24,619 bases of DNA from JAFGMR01 sp964632755 (GCA_964632755.1 CAZWDT010000045.1:1-24619), one strand, 5' to 3'. Positions 13,047-22,005 are shown, numbered from the stretch's first letter. Numbers and translations: made by a program. The notes: a model not told the origin generated them from the sequence alone.

Positions 13047-15531
13047 TGAAGGATTGCTCATACTGATGGTGGTTGCCACATTCGCCATCTGGGGATGTAT
13101 AGACTCGCCAGGTGACGGCGTCAAGGTGATCACCATCGGTGCGAGCGACTGCGAGGATCATGTGGCATCCTTCAGCGGATCCGGTCCCACGAGGGACGGC
13201 AGGACGAAGCCAACCGTCCTCGCTCCAGGTGTGGACGTCGTCTCCGCCGTCCCCCCCGGGCTTGAGGAGCCCGATTATATCGATGTATACTATGCCAAGC
13301 AGTCGGGGACATCCATATCCACGCCCGTTGCAGCGGGCGTTGCAGCCCTACTCCTCCAGGCCGAGCCCGACATGACGCCTGCGGGGATCAAGGCGACAAT
13401 GACCAGGGGGGCGCGAAAGCTGAACAACACGCTCGGCGAGGAGTACGAGCCGTACTATCAGGGCGCAGGATTGATCGATGCCTATCGCTCATACGAGATC
13501 CTCGACGATGGCATTTGTGGCGTCATGCCTGACCGTTTGATCGCCGGAAGATGGGCTTTTCCAAGCGGCGGAAAGGCCATCTCCCCCGGCCTGGATGCAG
13601 GGGCGGATGAGGCCCAGAAGAAGATCTATGCCATGGCTCCAAACGACGAGGACTGGACAACAAGGTTCGTCTTCTTCACCAATCGAGCGAGGAGCAACCT
13701 CAGCACCGTGGTGACCGGCCAGGTCTCCAGCTGGGTCTCCGCCCAGCCCATGGGCGGGAACATCCCTGAAAACGGCCAGAGGGTATTTGGCGCAACTGTG
13801 AACGTTCCAAACGCCACCCCCCCTGGGCTCTATCGTGGCGAGATCGAGATCCTGGAAGGGGGCGAGGTGATACTTTCCATCCCAACAAGCGTGGAAGTAG
13901 CTCGACCGATGCCGATCGTGGCAGGGCAGGGCAGGGTTGCTGGCTTGCTCGATAGAAACCAGTGGGATTACTACTTCCTGGAGATACCAACAGGCATGGA
14001 TCGCCTTGAGGCCCGGCTCAGCTGGATTGATGCTGCCGATCTCGACATCTTCATGCTTGCCCCAACGAGCGAGTATTATACGAGCAATGAATCGACACTG
14101 CAAGAGAACGTCGACATATCAGATCCTCCCTCGGGAAGATGGATCGTTGCCGTCCACGGGAGAAACCTCACCCAGCCGGTCAATTACTCGCTCAACGTGA
14201 ACCAAGCCTATCTGGACAGCTCCCCGAAGCGATGGAACCTGGGGGCTGTGCAGCGAGGGGAGAGCGTTGAAGCCAGTTTCAGCGTCACAAACTTTGGGCC
14301 GGGGATGGCCGACCTCGCGACCTCGGGAGTTGCCGAGAAGGCTGCCCCTTCGAGTACGGAGGGCGAGGTGGGAAACGATGGGGTGTGGGAAGAGGCGGTA
14401 TTGATCGCCCAGGATACGAGCAGGCTCAACATCAGGCTCGACTGGGTGGAGGAGTCGAGCGATCTTGACCTGCGTCTCTACGGGCCGGATGGCGACCTGG
14501 TGGCGAGCTCCGAGGGATTCACCCAGGAGGAGGAGGTGAATTACTTCAATCCCGAGCCTGGGGCCTGGAAGGTGGAGGTTCGAGGCTACGAGGTGAAACG
14601 GGGCAAGCAGCCCTTCAACCTGGATATCATCATCTACTCCCAGGAGGATTGGCCTTGGATATCTGTCCGGGGGCCGTCCAGCCTCGAGAGCGGGGAGATG
14701 GCGACATTGGAGGCTCGCATTGATCTTCCCTCCGATGCATTGGGGGGCAGGTTCGATGGCTTCATCAAGCTCGAATGGGAGGACGGATCGCATCTCATAC
14801 CTGTCAGCCTGACCGTGGCGGGGGCCTCTGTGATGGGGATCTCTCAGATGGAGACCTTCGACCGTGATGGGGATGGATACATCGACCAGCTGATCATAGG
14901 GGTCGAGGTCGAGGCGGCAATCCCCGGTGTCTATCGCCTGGAGGGGGCTCTCGTCGACTGCAATGGGGATGTGGTTGACTGGCTCTGGAGGACGGAGATG
15001 GTCGAGGGCGATGAGCTGATCTTGCTCGAGGCAGGCGGAGTGGACGTCTGGAGGCGGGCGAATTGCGGACCTTTGAAGATTGGACCTCTCTTTCTATACG
15101 ACGAGTTGGGTGAGCTGATCGATCAAAGGGATGGAAATGAGAGCATCGACAAGGCCCCCGAGGAGTTCCAGCCACCATCGGCATACCTGAACGGCAGCTT
15201 TGAGATGAAGGGATCCTGGGGAAGGGTGAAGAAGGTGGAGATCGCCGTGGGGCTCGTGGTCGTGAAGCCCGGGATCTATGAGCTGAAGGGCGTCCTCGAG
15301 GACGACCAGGATCGTGAGATCGATAGCGATACCAAGATGGAGATGCTTCAGCCTGGAAACCATACGATCGTCCTGGACTTCAACCCCACGAAGTTCCTAA
15401 TGCTCTCGAGGAGCTCTCGCCTTCACTTGAGGGATCTTACGTTGAGCCTTGGAGGCAGCGAGATCGAGAGGTTGGACGAGGCATGGTCGAGCGAGAGGAT
15501 GGACCCTGCGGAGCTGATACAGGAGGGGTGA
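12994..15531 (+). CDS. Subtilisin-like serine protease, C-terminal part with pre-peptidase-like domains (frameshifted)
   Basis: Continuation of the preceding protease in the +1 frame; the ATG at 12994 is only the first Met of the open frame and not a likely real start. The peptidase domain resumes at SPGDGVKVITIGASD (from 13105) and contains the catalytic Ser (SGTSISTPVAAGVAALL, S107 of this frame). Downstream are beta-sandwich domains: two pre-peptidase C-terminal (PPC)-like modules, about residues 311-405 and 457-547 (each with an LSW/LDW strand, an Asp-Leu-Asp turn and PxxGxWxVxVxG), then FDRDGDGYIDQL (about 622), a calcium-binding-like loop, followed by two related PG-Y-L-G-L modules to the end. 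No membrane anchor or sorting tail is visible at the C-terminus (PAELIQEG). Joined in frame the full protein would be about 1,115 residues. A single-base indel, a small insertion near 13044-13104, or a sequencing error could explain the break. Confidence 0.82.
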   Translation: MQWSQEWSSVSRLGITVDEGLLILMVVATFAIWGCIDSPGDGVKVITIGASDCEDHVASFSGSGPTRDGRTKPTVLAPGVDVVSAVPPGLEEPDYIDVYYAKQSGTSISTPVAAGVAALLLQAEPDMTPAGIKATMTRGARKLNNTLGEEYEPYYQGAGLIDAYRSYEILDDGICGVMPDRLIAGRWAFPSGGKAISPGLDAGADEAQKKIYAMAPNDEDWTTRFVFFTNRARSNLSTVVTGQVSSWVSAQPMGGNIPENGQRVFGATVNVPNATPPGLYRGEIEILEGGEVILSIPTSVEVARPMPIVAGQGRVAGLLDRNQWDYYFLEIPTGMDRLEARLSWIDAADLDIFMLAPTSEYYTSNESTLQENVDISDPPSGRWIVAVHGRNLTQPVNYSLNVNQAYLDSSPKRWNLGAVQRGESVEASFSVTNFGPGMADLATSGVAEKAAPSSTEGEVGNDGVWEEAVLIAQDTSRLNIRLDWVEESSDLDLRLYGPDGDLVASSEGFTQEEEVNYFNPEPGAWKVEVRGYEVKRGKQPFNLDIIIYSQEDWPWISVRGPSSLESGEMATLEARIDLPSDALGGRFDGFIKLEWEDGSHLIPVSLTVAGASVMGISQMETFDRDGDGYIDQLIIGVEVEAAIPGVYRLEGALVDCNGDVVDWLWRTEMVEGDELILLEAGGVDVWRRANCGPLKIGPLFLYDELGELIDQRDGNESIDKAPEEFQPPSAYLNGSFEMKGSWGRVKKVEIAVGLVVVKPGIYELKGVLEDDQDREIDSDTKMEMLQPGNHTIVLDFNPTKFLMLSRSSRLHLRDLTLSLGGSEIERLDEAWSSERMDPAELIQEG

Positions 15532-15592
15532 AGCATCCCTCCTCTCTTTTAAAGGGAATGCGATTCGGATCGATGCGATTCAGATCATCGAT

Positions 15593-16288
15593 TCAGATGT
15601 TCTTGGAGAGCTTCGATAGCTGATCGATCAGCCAGTTGGTGGAGAAGCCGGTGAGGAAGCAGATGAACATCGTGGAGAACGACTGGCTCTGGGAGTTCAC
15701 ATTAAAGGCCACCATGCCGCTGCTGAATAGGAGATATGCCATATATCCAAAGATCAGGCTGAGCACTGGAAGGATCATGTACCATACCCTCTTGTACCTG
15801 ATGACCATGCCTTCCTTGCGTATGTCGTCTGCCACCCCTGATAGAATCTGAGCGGAGGACCCGAGTCCGGCGAAGAAAGAGCTCCAGAGGGGGACGTCGA
15901 GCATCTCCAGTCCGGAGAAGCGATATATCAGAAATCCGAATAGCAGCGCCGCCAGTATCCCATAAACCACGGCATAGAGGCCGTATAGCTTGAAGAAGAA
16001 GGATATGGTACGAGCGCTTTGGAGCCTGAAGCCCTTCAGATCCAGCTTTGAGTCGTTCATCGCCGCGGTGAGCTCGTAGCTTGCCCTGTCGTAGTAGAGG
16101 AAGGCGTCAGCCAGGTTCTCCCTATGAAACTCCTTAAAGGCCAGGACGTAGAAGTCGTAGCTGTTCTTGACGTCGATAGAGCTGCGTTGGGCAGCCTGAA
16201 GCGTCCGCCTGAACCTAACGAGCGCTTTGCCCAGATCTAGCTGGGAGTATTCCCCCAAACCCTCTATTGCTTCCACGGAATAATACAC
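15593..16288 (-). CDS. Membrane protein with N-terminal helical domain, unknown function
   Basis: A 231-residue protein I cannot assign. Residues 1-95 are soluble and helical with a TPR-like look (LDLGKALVRFRRTLQAAQ, then LADAFLYYDRASYELTAAM). Four hydrophobic segments follow: about 95-120 (FFFKLYGLYAVVYGILAALL), 130-150, 170-190 (WYMILPVLSLIFGYMAYLLF) and 205-222 (STMFICFLTGFSTNWLI). The start is GTG (16286-16288). On the minus strand an AT-rich TATA-like element (plus-strand 16301-16310) lies close upstream and no Shine-Dalgarno site is seen, so the message may be leaderless. It is monocistronic and convergent with the protease across a 61-base gap. Confidence 0.72.
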   Translation of the reverse strand: MYYSVEAIEGLGEYSQLDLGKALVRFRRTLQAAQRSSIDVKNSYDFYVLAFKEFHRENLADAFLYYDRASYELTAAMNDSKLDLKGFRLQSARTISFFFKLYGLYAVVYGILAALLFGFLIYRFSGLEMLDVPLWSSFFAGLGSSAQILSGVADDIRKEGMVIRYKRVWYMILPVLSLIFGYMAYLLFSSGMVAFNVNSQSQSFSTMFICFLTGFSTNWLIDQLSKLSKNI

Positions 16289-16688
16289 TTCAACAAATCA
16301 AATAAATAGTTTACCGTCCAAAAATTATATGGACTAATAAAAATATTTATTGATTTCGAGCATAGATCCAAATTGGCATATTGCCATGAATGTAATGGGG
16401 ATATCAAAAGCGCCCCTTTTGGGCGGATGCGCCGATATATCGGATGCCAACCGGATCTCGATGGTATTTATCGAAAATAATTGCGGTATCCGTCAATTAA
16501 ATCGACCGATTTCGAACTTTGCGACGCAACGTTTCCGCTTAATCCCTCCATTTAGCGCCCCTACCTTAGTATTCATATGAAATTAATATTGAATTACTGA
16601 AATCCAATAAGAGTATTTATGTTATTATCATTAAACTAAATTAGATATTCTAATTGTGCGCGATGGCGAGATGCCGACCGAATATCCG

Positions 16689-16724
16689 TCTCTCCTCGAT
16701 CTTCCATCTCTCCTCGACCTTCCG
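16689..16724 (+). repeat. 18-bp tandem repeat, two copies
   Basis: Two adjacent copies of TCTCTCCTCGAYCTTCCR (16689-16706 and 16707-16724) that differ at two positions. They lie in the noncoding leader region of the NosD-like gene. Confidence 0.7.
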
Positions 16725-16851
16725 TCTCCGCCAGGGCAGAGATCGAATGGCCGCTTCTCCCAGACTTCTTGATGTATGTAAGCCCATCCCATGCAGGAAC
16801 GATCTCTTACTCATTCATCGACGACGACTCGATCGACCGACTTCATCTTAT

Positions 16852-16865
16852 GGAAAGATTATAAG
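16852..16865 (+). promoter_or_regulatory. BRE/TATA promoter of the propeller/NosD-like gene
   Basis: GGAAAG (16852-16857) followed by ATTATAAG (16858-16865). Transcription would start near 16888, a few bases before the GAGGAG at 16893-16898 that precedes three successive ATG codons (16899, 16902, 16905). Confidence 0.6.
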
Positions 16866-16898
16866 AAGATTGAGGTCCATTATTGAGGGAACGAGGAG

Positions 16899-19800
16899 AT
16901 GATGATGCGAATACCGCCCCCCCTATGCTTGATGTTATTGGCGCTAGCCCTGCCTTCGGCCATGGCATTCTCCTTCGGCTGCCAATCCGGCGGTGCGGCA
17001 GGCGCCCTCTCAATGGAGACAGTGTACGACCTCGATTCCTCTGCAGCCGTCCAGCAGAGCATCTCCCTTGGAGAAGAGGCGGTATCCTCCTCGGCAAGTC
17101 TGATGGGTGGAGGAGAGAATTCGATGACCATGAGGGGCGAAGCTGGGTTCCTCGCCCTATCGTCTCAGCTCATCGCCCAAGGGGATATCGATGCTGCAAC
17201 ATCGAGCTATATCTCACGAGATCTCGCGGTCCTTGATCAGTCCATTCTGGCAGGAGGCATGGCTGAGGCCGAGGTCTCTGGCAGCGCTCGATCCAGGGAG
17301 GCCTCCCAGAGGGCAGGGGTGCTTCAGGGAGCGCTCTCTTGCGAGCAGCTCATCGCCCTTCGGGAGGGCGAGGCATGGTCCATCGGGAATGTCCGGACAT
17401 CGGGCTCCATAGGATTTGCCTCGGCAGAGGCCGGATATGGGGATCAAAGAGCCAAGATCACGGGGGGACAGAACGGTGACGGGGACATGTCCGGGATATT
17501 CATCGCATCGGCCGAAAGAGATGCCTCCGCCTGGGGGGCGTTTCATTCTCAAAGCCTTGACTCCAAGTCGTATTCTGCGGCGGAGGCGGCAAGCTCTAGG
17601 GAGACGGCATACTCCTACCTATCTTCAGGGCGCCTCTCATCGGTCATGAACGCCTCCACCCTTCGAATGGAGGCAGGCCAGGATGTGGAGGCGATCGATG
17701 ATGTCCTCATCTACGCCATCCGCGGCGATGCGAGATACTCCGCGAGGGCTGCGGAGGCAAAGGGAAGGATTACCGCGGGGGAACCGGGCCCCATCATCGC
17801 GCTGCAGGGAGATGTAGAGGAGGTTGGGGCAGGCCAGGTGCCCGTCCCCGGCTCCTGGGTCTGGAATCACTATGGAGGCCTCCTCAAGTCGAACCCATTC
17901 CTGCTTAGGGATGCCGATGGAGAGATGCACGCATTCGTTAGGGGGGATGACGACGGGCTATGGGATCGCAGAGAGGGCGATTGGTACGGCTTGGGTGGCG
18001 TGATCACATCAGATCCCTTCGCCCTTCTGGACGATCAGGGCAGGATTCATGTTCTCGAGAGGGGATCTGACTGGGCGCTGTGGGACTGCCTCGATGGAAT
18101 CTGGATCGATCTAGGCGGCATGATCATGGGAGGGGCTGGCGCCGCCCTGGAGCCTGGAGGCGACCAGTTGACGATCGCCGTCCGTGGTATGGATGGCGGA
18201 GTTTGGCTCAGGGATCTGGAAGGCGTTGGCCTGGGGGGCAGCTGGACGCCTCTTGGAGGCGTTGCCGAGAGCAACGCGAGAGTTGCTTATGACTCTCAGG
18301 GAACGATCCATACGTTGGTTAGGGGATCGGATGGATGCCTCTGGGACAATCGGGGCGTCCCCACAGGGGACGGCTACGCCTTCGAATGGACTGGTCTAGG
18401 GGGGACGATCTCCTCGGATGCCTGGCCGTTGAACGACCCCTTCCATCCGAATATGATCTACACCTACGTGCGCGGATCGGATGGTGCGCTCTGGTGCCAC
18501 GAGCTCGACATCGGCCTCGGAGGCGTCGGATCCTGGCAGAGCCTTGGAGGATTGCTATCCGAGGCCAATGGCCTCTATCGTGGCAATCCCGTTGCCGGGA
18601 TTGCCTCCGACGGATCCAAGCACGTCTTCGTCAGGGCTTCTGACGGATGCCTCTGGGATTGCGTGGATGGGCAGTGGTATGGGCTCGGAGGTCCCATTTC
18701 CACCGATCCCTCTCTGGCCAGGGATGGCGATGGCCGGTTGAGGGTTGCTGTTGGAGGGTCCGGCCTCTGGGTGAACACGCTAGGGATAGAAGAACAGCCA
18801 ACTTTTCTCGTCGGACCCTGGGCATCGGACTTCAGCTCCATCCAAGGAGCGGTGGATTCGATGGTCTCCGGAGGCCTGATCAGGATCTTCAGCGGAGAAT
18901 ACCGGGAGAACGTTTTGATCGACCATCCCCTTGAGCTGAACGGAGTGGACAGCGGCTCCGGCCTTCCAGTCGTTGACGCAGGCGGCGAAGGATCCGCAAT
19001 GACGCTCCTTGCAGATGGGTGCACGGTCGAGAACCTCGTCCTGACGAACGCCTCGGACGCGGGGCTTTCCGTCTTCTCGAATCACAATGCCATCAGGGGA
19101 AACGTGCTGACTGGAAACGGGATCGGTCTAGGCATCTGGCTCTCGGAGGAATGCCTGATCGAGAATAACCGGGTGAACGAGAACTTGGATGGGATCGTAT
19201 GTGATCGATCCGACGATTGCATCATATCGGGAAATGCAGTCGATGGAAATGCCGGATCTGGAATATATCTGAACGACTCCGACCGAGGGATCATTATCCA
19301 GAACAGCGCAAGATTCAATGGCTATAGCGGCATCGAGATCCTCGGTTCGGCAGACGTAATTGCCATGGGAAACAATGCTTCCATGAACGGTGAGGATGGG
19401 ATCTTCGCCTTTACCTCCGAGAATGCCACCCTTACGGAGAACACGGCTTCCAGAAACGACCTAAACGGAATCGAGGTTGTCAAGTCGAATGGATGCAACA
19501 TCACCGGGAACCAAGTGGATCACAACCTTCAAGACGGGATATACGTGAGCAACTCCTGCCTCCCCAAGATCGCTCGTAATACTGCAATCGGCAACGATTG
19601 GACGGGAATTGAGCTATGGGCCTCGCAGGGGGCGGATATCAGGGATAACCATCTGATCCAGAACGGCGGAAGCGGGCTGGTCCTTACGGGATCGTCCAGA
19701 AGCATCCTCGTCTCGAACAACGCAAGCCAGAACTCCGTTAACGGCATAGAGGTGACCAACTCGGAGGAGACCGTGCTGAGGGAGAATGAGGCCCTTCTAA

Positions 19801-20714
19801 ACGGAGGAGATGGGATTATCCTGAGCTTCTCTCCTCTATCCGTCATAACCGGGAACGACGTCAGCCAGAACGGCTGGACGGGACTCGAGATCATCAATTC
19901 CAACGGCCTGGATATCGCGGGAAACGTGGTAGACTTCAACTCCGCCGGAGGGATCCTCGTCCTGAACTCCCACGGAGGGGCTATCTCATCCAATCAGGCC
20001 TGCCACAACGAAGGAAACGGCATCGAGATTTGGAACTCCAAGGGAAGCCACCTATCTTGGAACAACGCGAGCGAGAACGGCGAGAGCGGGATCATCCTCG
20101 ACAGCTCTAGCCAATGCACGATGACGGGAGATATCGCCGACCGTAACCGCAAAGACGGCATCTTCCTTTTCTTATCTGAGGAAGCAAACCTCTTCGGAAT
20201 CCATGTCCAGGGAAACAACTGGACTGGATTGGAGCTCTGGGGCGCAAACGATAGCATCGTCGAGGGCACCCATGCCACGGAGAACAATGGGAGCGGAATT
20301 CTGCTATACGAGACCGATCGCTCCTTCGTCGTCGATGGCAACGCAAGCCTAAACGATCTCTCAGGCATTGAACTCGTCGATTCCAACGGAATCGTCATCG
20401 AGGGAAATCAGATCCGGGGCAACGCCTGTGGATTGACGCTTGAGCAGAGCAACGAGAGCAGCATCTACAGGAATAATTTTGTGGGAAACGGCATCAACGC
20501 ATGCTCCGAAGGGGCCAACCGTTGGAACTCCTCTCAGGTGCTGCAATATATCTACCTTGGATCCAACCGCGCAAACTACATGGGCAACTACTGGGACGAT
20601 TACGGCGGAGTAGATCTCGATGGCGACGGCATTGGCGATTCTGCCTATGCATTCCAATTTGAGGAGGACGCCTATCCATTGATGGAGCCCTTCGAGGAAT
20701 ACCAGATCTTGTGA
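16899..20714 (+). CDS. Secreted protein with seven-bladed lectin-like propeller and NosD-type beta-helix
   Basis: A 1271-residue exported protein. A signal peptide covers about residues 1-24 (LCLMLLALALPSAMAF). Residues about 25-310 are Ala/Ser-rich and beta-like (many GSARS, AEAASSRE phrases) without a recognised domain. Residues about 318-629 contain seven WxxLGG...SDP...DGxxHxFVRGSDxxLW repeats, the PLL/PHL-lectin or tectonin-like blade pattern, forming one complete seven-bladed propeller. From about 640 (FSSIQGAVDSMVSGG...SGEYRENV) to the end is a NosD/right-handed parallel beta-helix with roughly 23-residue coils, closing with the NosD-typical GNYWDDYGGVDLDGDGIGDSAY and PLMEP. Such proteins bind or cleave polysaccharide or act as surface adhesins; no catalytic residues can be pointed to. 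The third ATG (16905) has the best spacing from GAGGAG. No C-terminal anchor or sorting signal is visible. Confidence 0.85.
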   Translation: MMMRIPPPLCLMLLALALPSAMAFSFGCQSGGAAGALSMETVYDLDSSAAVQQSISLGEEAVSSSASLMGGGENSMTMRGEAGFLALSSQLIAQGDIDAATSSYISRDLAVLDQSILAGGMAEAEVSGSARSREASQRAGVLQGALSCEQLIALREGEAWSIGNVRTSGSIGFASAEAGYGDQRAKITGGQNGDGDMSGIFIASAERDASAWGAFHSQSLDSKSYSAAEAASSRETAYSYLSSGRLSSVMNASTLRMEAGQDVEAIDDVLIYAIRGDARYSARAAEAKGRITAGEPGPIIALQGDVEEVGAGQVPVPGSWVWNHYGGLLKSNPFLLRDADGEMHAFVRGDDDGLWDRREGDWYGLGGVITSDPFALLDDQGRIHVLERGSDWALWDCLDGIWIDLGGMIMGGAGAALEPGGDQLTIAVRGMDGGVWLRDLEGVGLGGSWTPLGGVAESNARVAYDSQGTIHTLVRGSDGCLWDNRGVPTGDGYAFEWTGLGGTISSDAWPLNDPFHPNMIYTYVRGSDGALWCHELDIGLGGVGSWQSLGGLLSEANGLYRGNPVAGIASDGSKHVFVRASDGCLWDCVDGQWYGLGGPISTDPSLARDGDGRLRVAVGGSGLWVNTLGIEEQPTFLVGPWASDFSSIQGAVDSMVSGGLIRIFSGEYRENVLIDHPLELNGVDSGSGLPVVDAGGEGSAMTLLADGCTVENLVLTNASDAGLSVFSNHNAIRGNVLTGNGIGLGIWLSEECLIENNRVNENLDGIVCDRSDDCIISGNAVDGNAGSGIYLNDSDRGIIIQNSARFNGYSGIEILGSADVIAMGNNASMNGEDGIFAFTSENATLTENTASRNDLNGIEVVKSNGCNITGNQVDHNLQDGIYVSNSCLPKIARNTAIGNDWTGIELWASQGADIRDNHLIQNGGSGLVLTGSSRSILVSNNASQNSVNGIEVTNSEETVLRENEALLNGGDGIILSFSPLSVITGNDVSQNGWTGLEIINSNGLDIAGNVVDFNSAGGILVLNSHGGAISSNQACHNEGNGIEIWNSKGSHLSWNNASENGESGIILDSSSQCTMTGDIADRNRKDGIFLFLSEEANLFGIHVQGNNWTGLELWGANDSIVEGTHATENNGSGILLYETDRSFVVDGNASLNDLSGIELVDSNGIVIEGNQIRGNACGLTLEQSNESSIYRNNFVGNGINACSEGANRWNSSQVLQYIYLGSNRANYMGNYWDDYGGVDLDGDGIGDSAYAFQFEEDAYPLMEPFEEYQIL

Positions 20715-20732
20715 TGGATGTGACGATTTTAG

Positions 20733-20761
20733 GACCCAAGCGAATCTCCGACCCTTGGGTC
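20733..20761 (+). terminator. Hairpin between the NosD-like gene and the zinc-finger gene
   Basis: Perfect 8-bp inverted repeat GACCCAAG (20733-20740) and CTTGGGTC (20754-20761) with a 13-base loop, 18 bases after the stop codon. It is followed by a T-containing stretch that doubles as the next TATA box rather than by a clean T-run, so termination is inferred. Confidence 0.4.
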
Positions 20762-20770
20762 TGGCTATGT

Positions 20771-20778
20771 TTTATATG
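20771..20778 (+). promoter_or_regulatory. TATA box for the zinc-finger - pcm unit
   Basis: TTTATATG lies about 26 bases before the ATG at 20801, with no Shine-Dalgarno site in between, indicating a leaderless transcript. Confidence 0.6.
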
Positions 20779-20800
20779 TTAGGGGTAAATATGGTACTAT

Positions 20801-21364
20801 ATGCAGGATGATCAGATCATCTGCCCGGCCTGCGGCGAGGCCTCGGAGCATGTCACAGTGAAGATGGGACAGCAGCACCTGGTCAGATGCGGCTCTTGCG
20901 GCACCGTTTTCCCCCTGCAGCTCGAGCGAGTGAAGATTGCGAATCTTAAGGTGATGGTGAGCAGGGAAGGCTCGACCAAGGTGTACATCATAGAAGTACC
21001 GGCAGCGGAGGTGCTTTATGTAGGCCAGGAGATGCTGGTCGACGATAAGTCTCATGACCTGGTCCTCGCTCAGATCACATCGCTTGAGACCGATAGACGC
21101 GTCGAGAAGGCGCAGGCTCAGTCGGTGAAGGCGGCATGGGCAAGGGCTGTTGACGATGTAGCGCTCAAGGTCTCCGTCTTCAAGGATGGCAAGACAAGAT
21201 CCATCAAGCTCGCAGTATCTGGAGAGGAATCCTACAGTCTGGGACAGATCCTGGACTCGGAGGCAGGACGTTGCCGCGTGGAGAAGATCAAGCTCCGTCA
21301 GGGAGGATTTGCCGACGAGGCCAAGGCCTCGGAGATCACGAGGATCTGGGGCAAGAGGCTCTAG
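20801..21364 (+). CDS. HVO_0476 family zinc-finger protein
   Basis: A 187-residue cytosolic protein. The N-terminus is a zinc ribbon: CPACG at residues 8-12 and CGSCG at 30-34, spaced by SEHVTVKMGQQHLVR, the pattern of the archaeal HVO_0476 family. The rest has two beta-rich modules, about 50-95 (KVYIIEVPAAEVLYVGQEMLVDD...AQITSLET) and about 115-185 (VALKVSVFKDGKTRSIKLAV...RVEKIKLRQGG), the latter resembling an RNA- or nucleic-acid-binding barrel. Function is not established; a translation- or RNA-related role is a guess from the fold. pcm follows after 14 bases and probably shares the transcript. Confidence 0.85.
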   Translation: MQDDQIICPACGEASEHVTVKMGQQHLVRCGSCGTVFPLQLERVKIANLKVMVSREGSTKVYIIEVPAAEVLYVGQEMLVDDKSHDLVLAQITSLETDRRVEKAQAQSVKAAWARAVDDVALKVSVFKDGKTRSIKLAVSGEESYSLGQILDSEAGRCRVEKIKLRQGGFADEAKASEITRIWGKRL

Positions 21365-21378
21365 ATAGGTGAGGCGTC

Positions 21379-22005
21379 ATGGGAAAGGAAGAGATGATCA
21401 AGCGGCTGAGGGGCATGGTCGGCGAGAATGTCACCGAGGCCATGGAAGCCGTGCCCCGAGAGTTCTTCGTTCCCGATGACCACAAAAGAGAGGCCTACGA
21501 CGATACACCCCTCCCAATAGGGCGCGGTCAGACCATCTCCGCCCCCCATATGGTCGCCATAATGTGCCATATACTCGACCTTCGCCTTGGCATGAAGGTC
21601 TTGGAGGTGGGGGCGGGATGTGGCTATCATGCGGCTGTGATGGCGCGCCTCGTGGGCGAGAGTGGCCACGTCTACGCCATCGAGAGGATCGCCGAGCTGG
21701 CGTTCAAGGCGAGGGAGAACCTGGCCAGGGCTGGAGCGAAGAACGTGACCGTGATCCACGGAGATGGAAGCCGTGGCCTTCCCGAGCATGCCCCCTTCGA
21801 CAGGATCAGCGTTGCAGCATCTGCCCCGAAGATCCCACCGCCCCTCAAGGACCAGCTCAAACCCGGAGGAAAGCTGGTCATCCCTGTGGGCTCGCTTGAC
21901 CAGCAACTGATGCTGGTGACGAGGGATGACGGTTTCGAGGTTAAGCGCTATATGGGCGTGATCTTCGTTCCCCTTATAGGAGAGCATGGTTTTCCCGAAG
22001 GCTGA
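21379..22005 (+). CDS. pcm: Protein-L-isoaspartate O-methyltransferase
   Basis: Pcm methylates isoaspartyl residues in damaged proteins with S-adenosylmethionine, starting their repair to aspartate, in the cytosol. The 208-residue product is full length. It shows the family's YDDTPLPIGRGQTISAPHMVA segment in two parts (DDTPLPIGRGQTIS being the substrate-contacting loop), SAM motif I VLEVGAGCGYHAAVMA, the acidic VYAIERI at the end of strand 2, and LKPGGKLVIPVG. GGTGAG (21368-21373) is a good ribosome-binding site 5 bases ahead of the ATG. It follows the zinc-finger gene closely, and gpmI begins about 60 bases downstream, possibly from its own promoter. Confidence 0.94.
   Translation: MGKEEMIKRLRGMVGENVTEAMEAVPREFFVPDDHKREAYDDTPLPIGRGQTISAPHMVAIMCHILDLRLGMKVLEVGAGCGYHAAVMARLVGESGHVYAIERIAELAFKARENLARAGAKNVTVIHGDGSRGLPEHAPFDRISVAASAPKIPPPLKDQLKPGGKLVIPVGSLDQQLMLVTRDDGFEVKRYMGVIFVPLIGEHGFPEG

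Larger units (their letters stand above)
16289..16898. other. 610-bp AT-rich, palindrome-rich noncoding region
   Basis: No coding frame here looks real. Between 16289 and about 16660 the sequence is far more AT-rich than its surroundings and carries several inverted repeats: TGGCA-TAT-TGCCA near 16375-16387, CGCCC-CTTTT-GGGCG at 16411-16425, the perfect palindrome CCGATATATCGG at 16432-16443, AAATCG-AC-CGATTT at 16499-16512 and AATTAG-ATATT-CTAATT at 16639-16655. An 18-base tandem repeat (16689-16706 and 16707-16724, two differences) follows. The right end holds the promoter of the NosD-like gene. The region may carry regulatory sites or an untranslated RNA. Confidence 0.5.
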
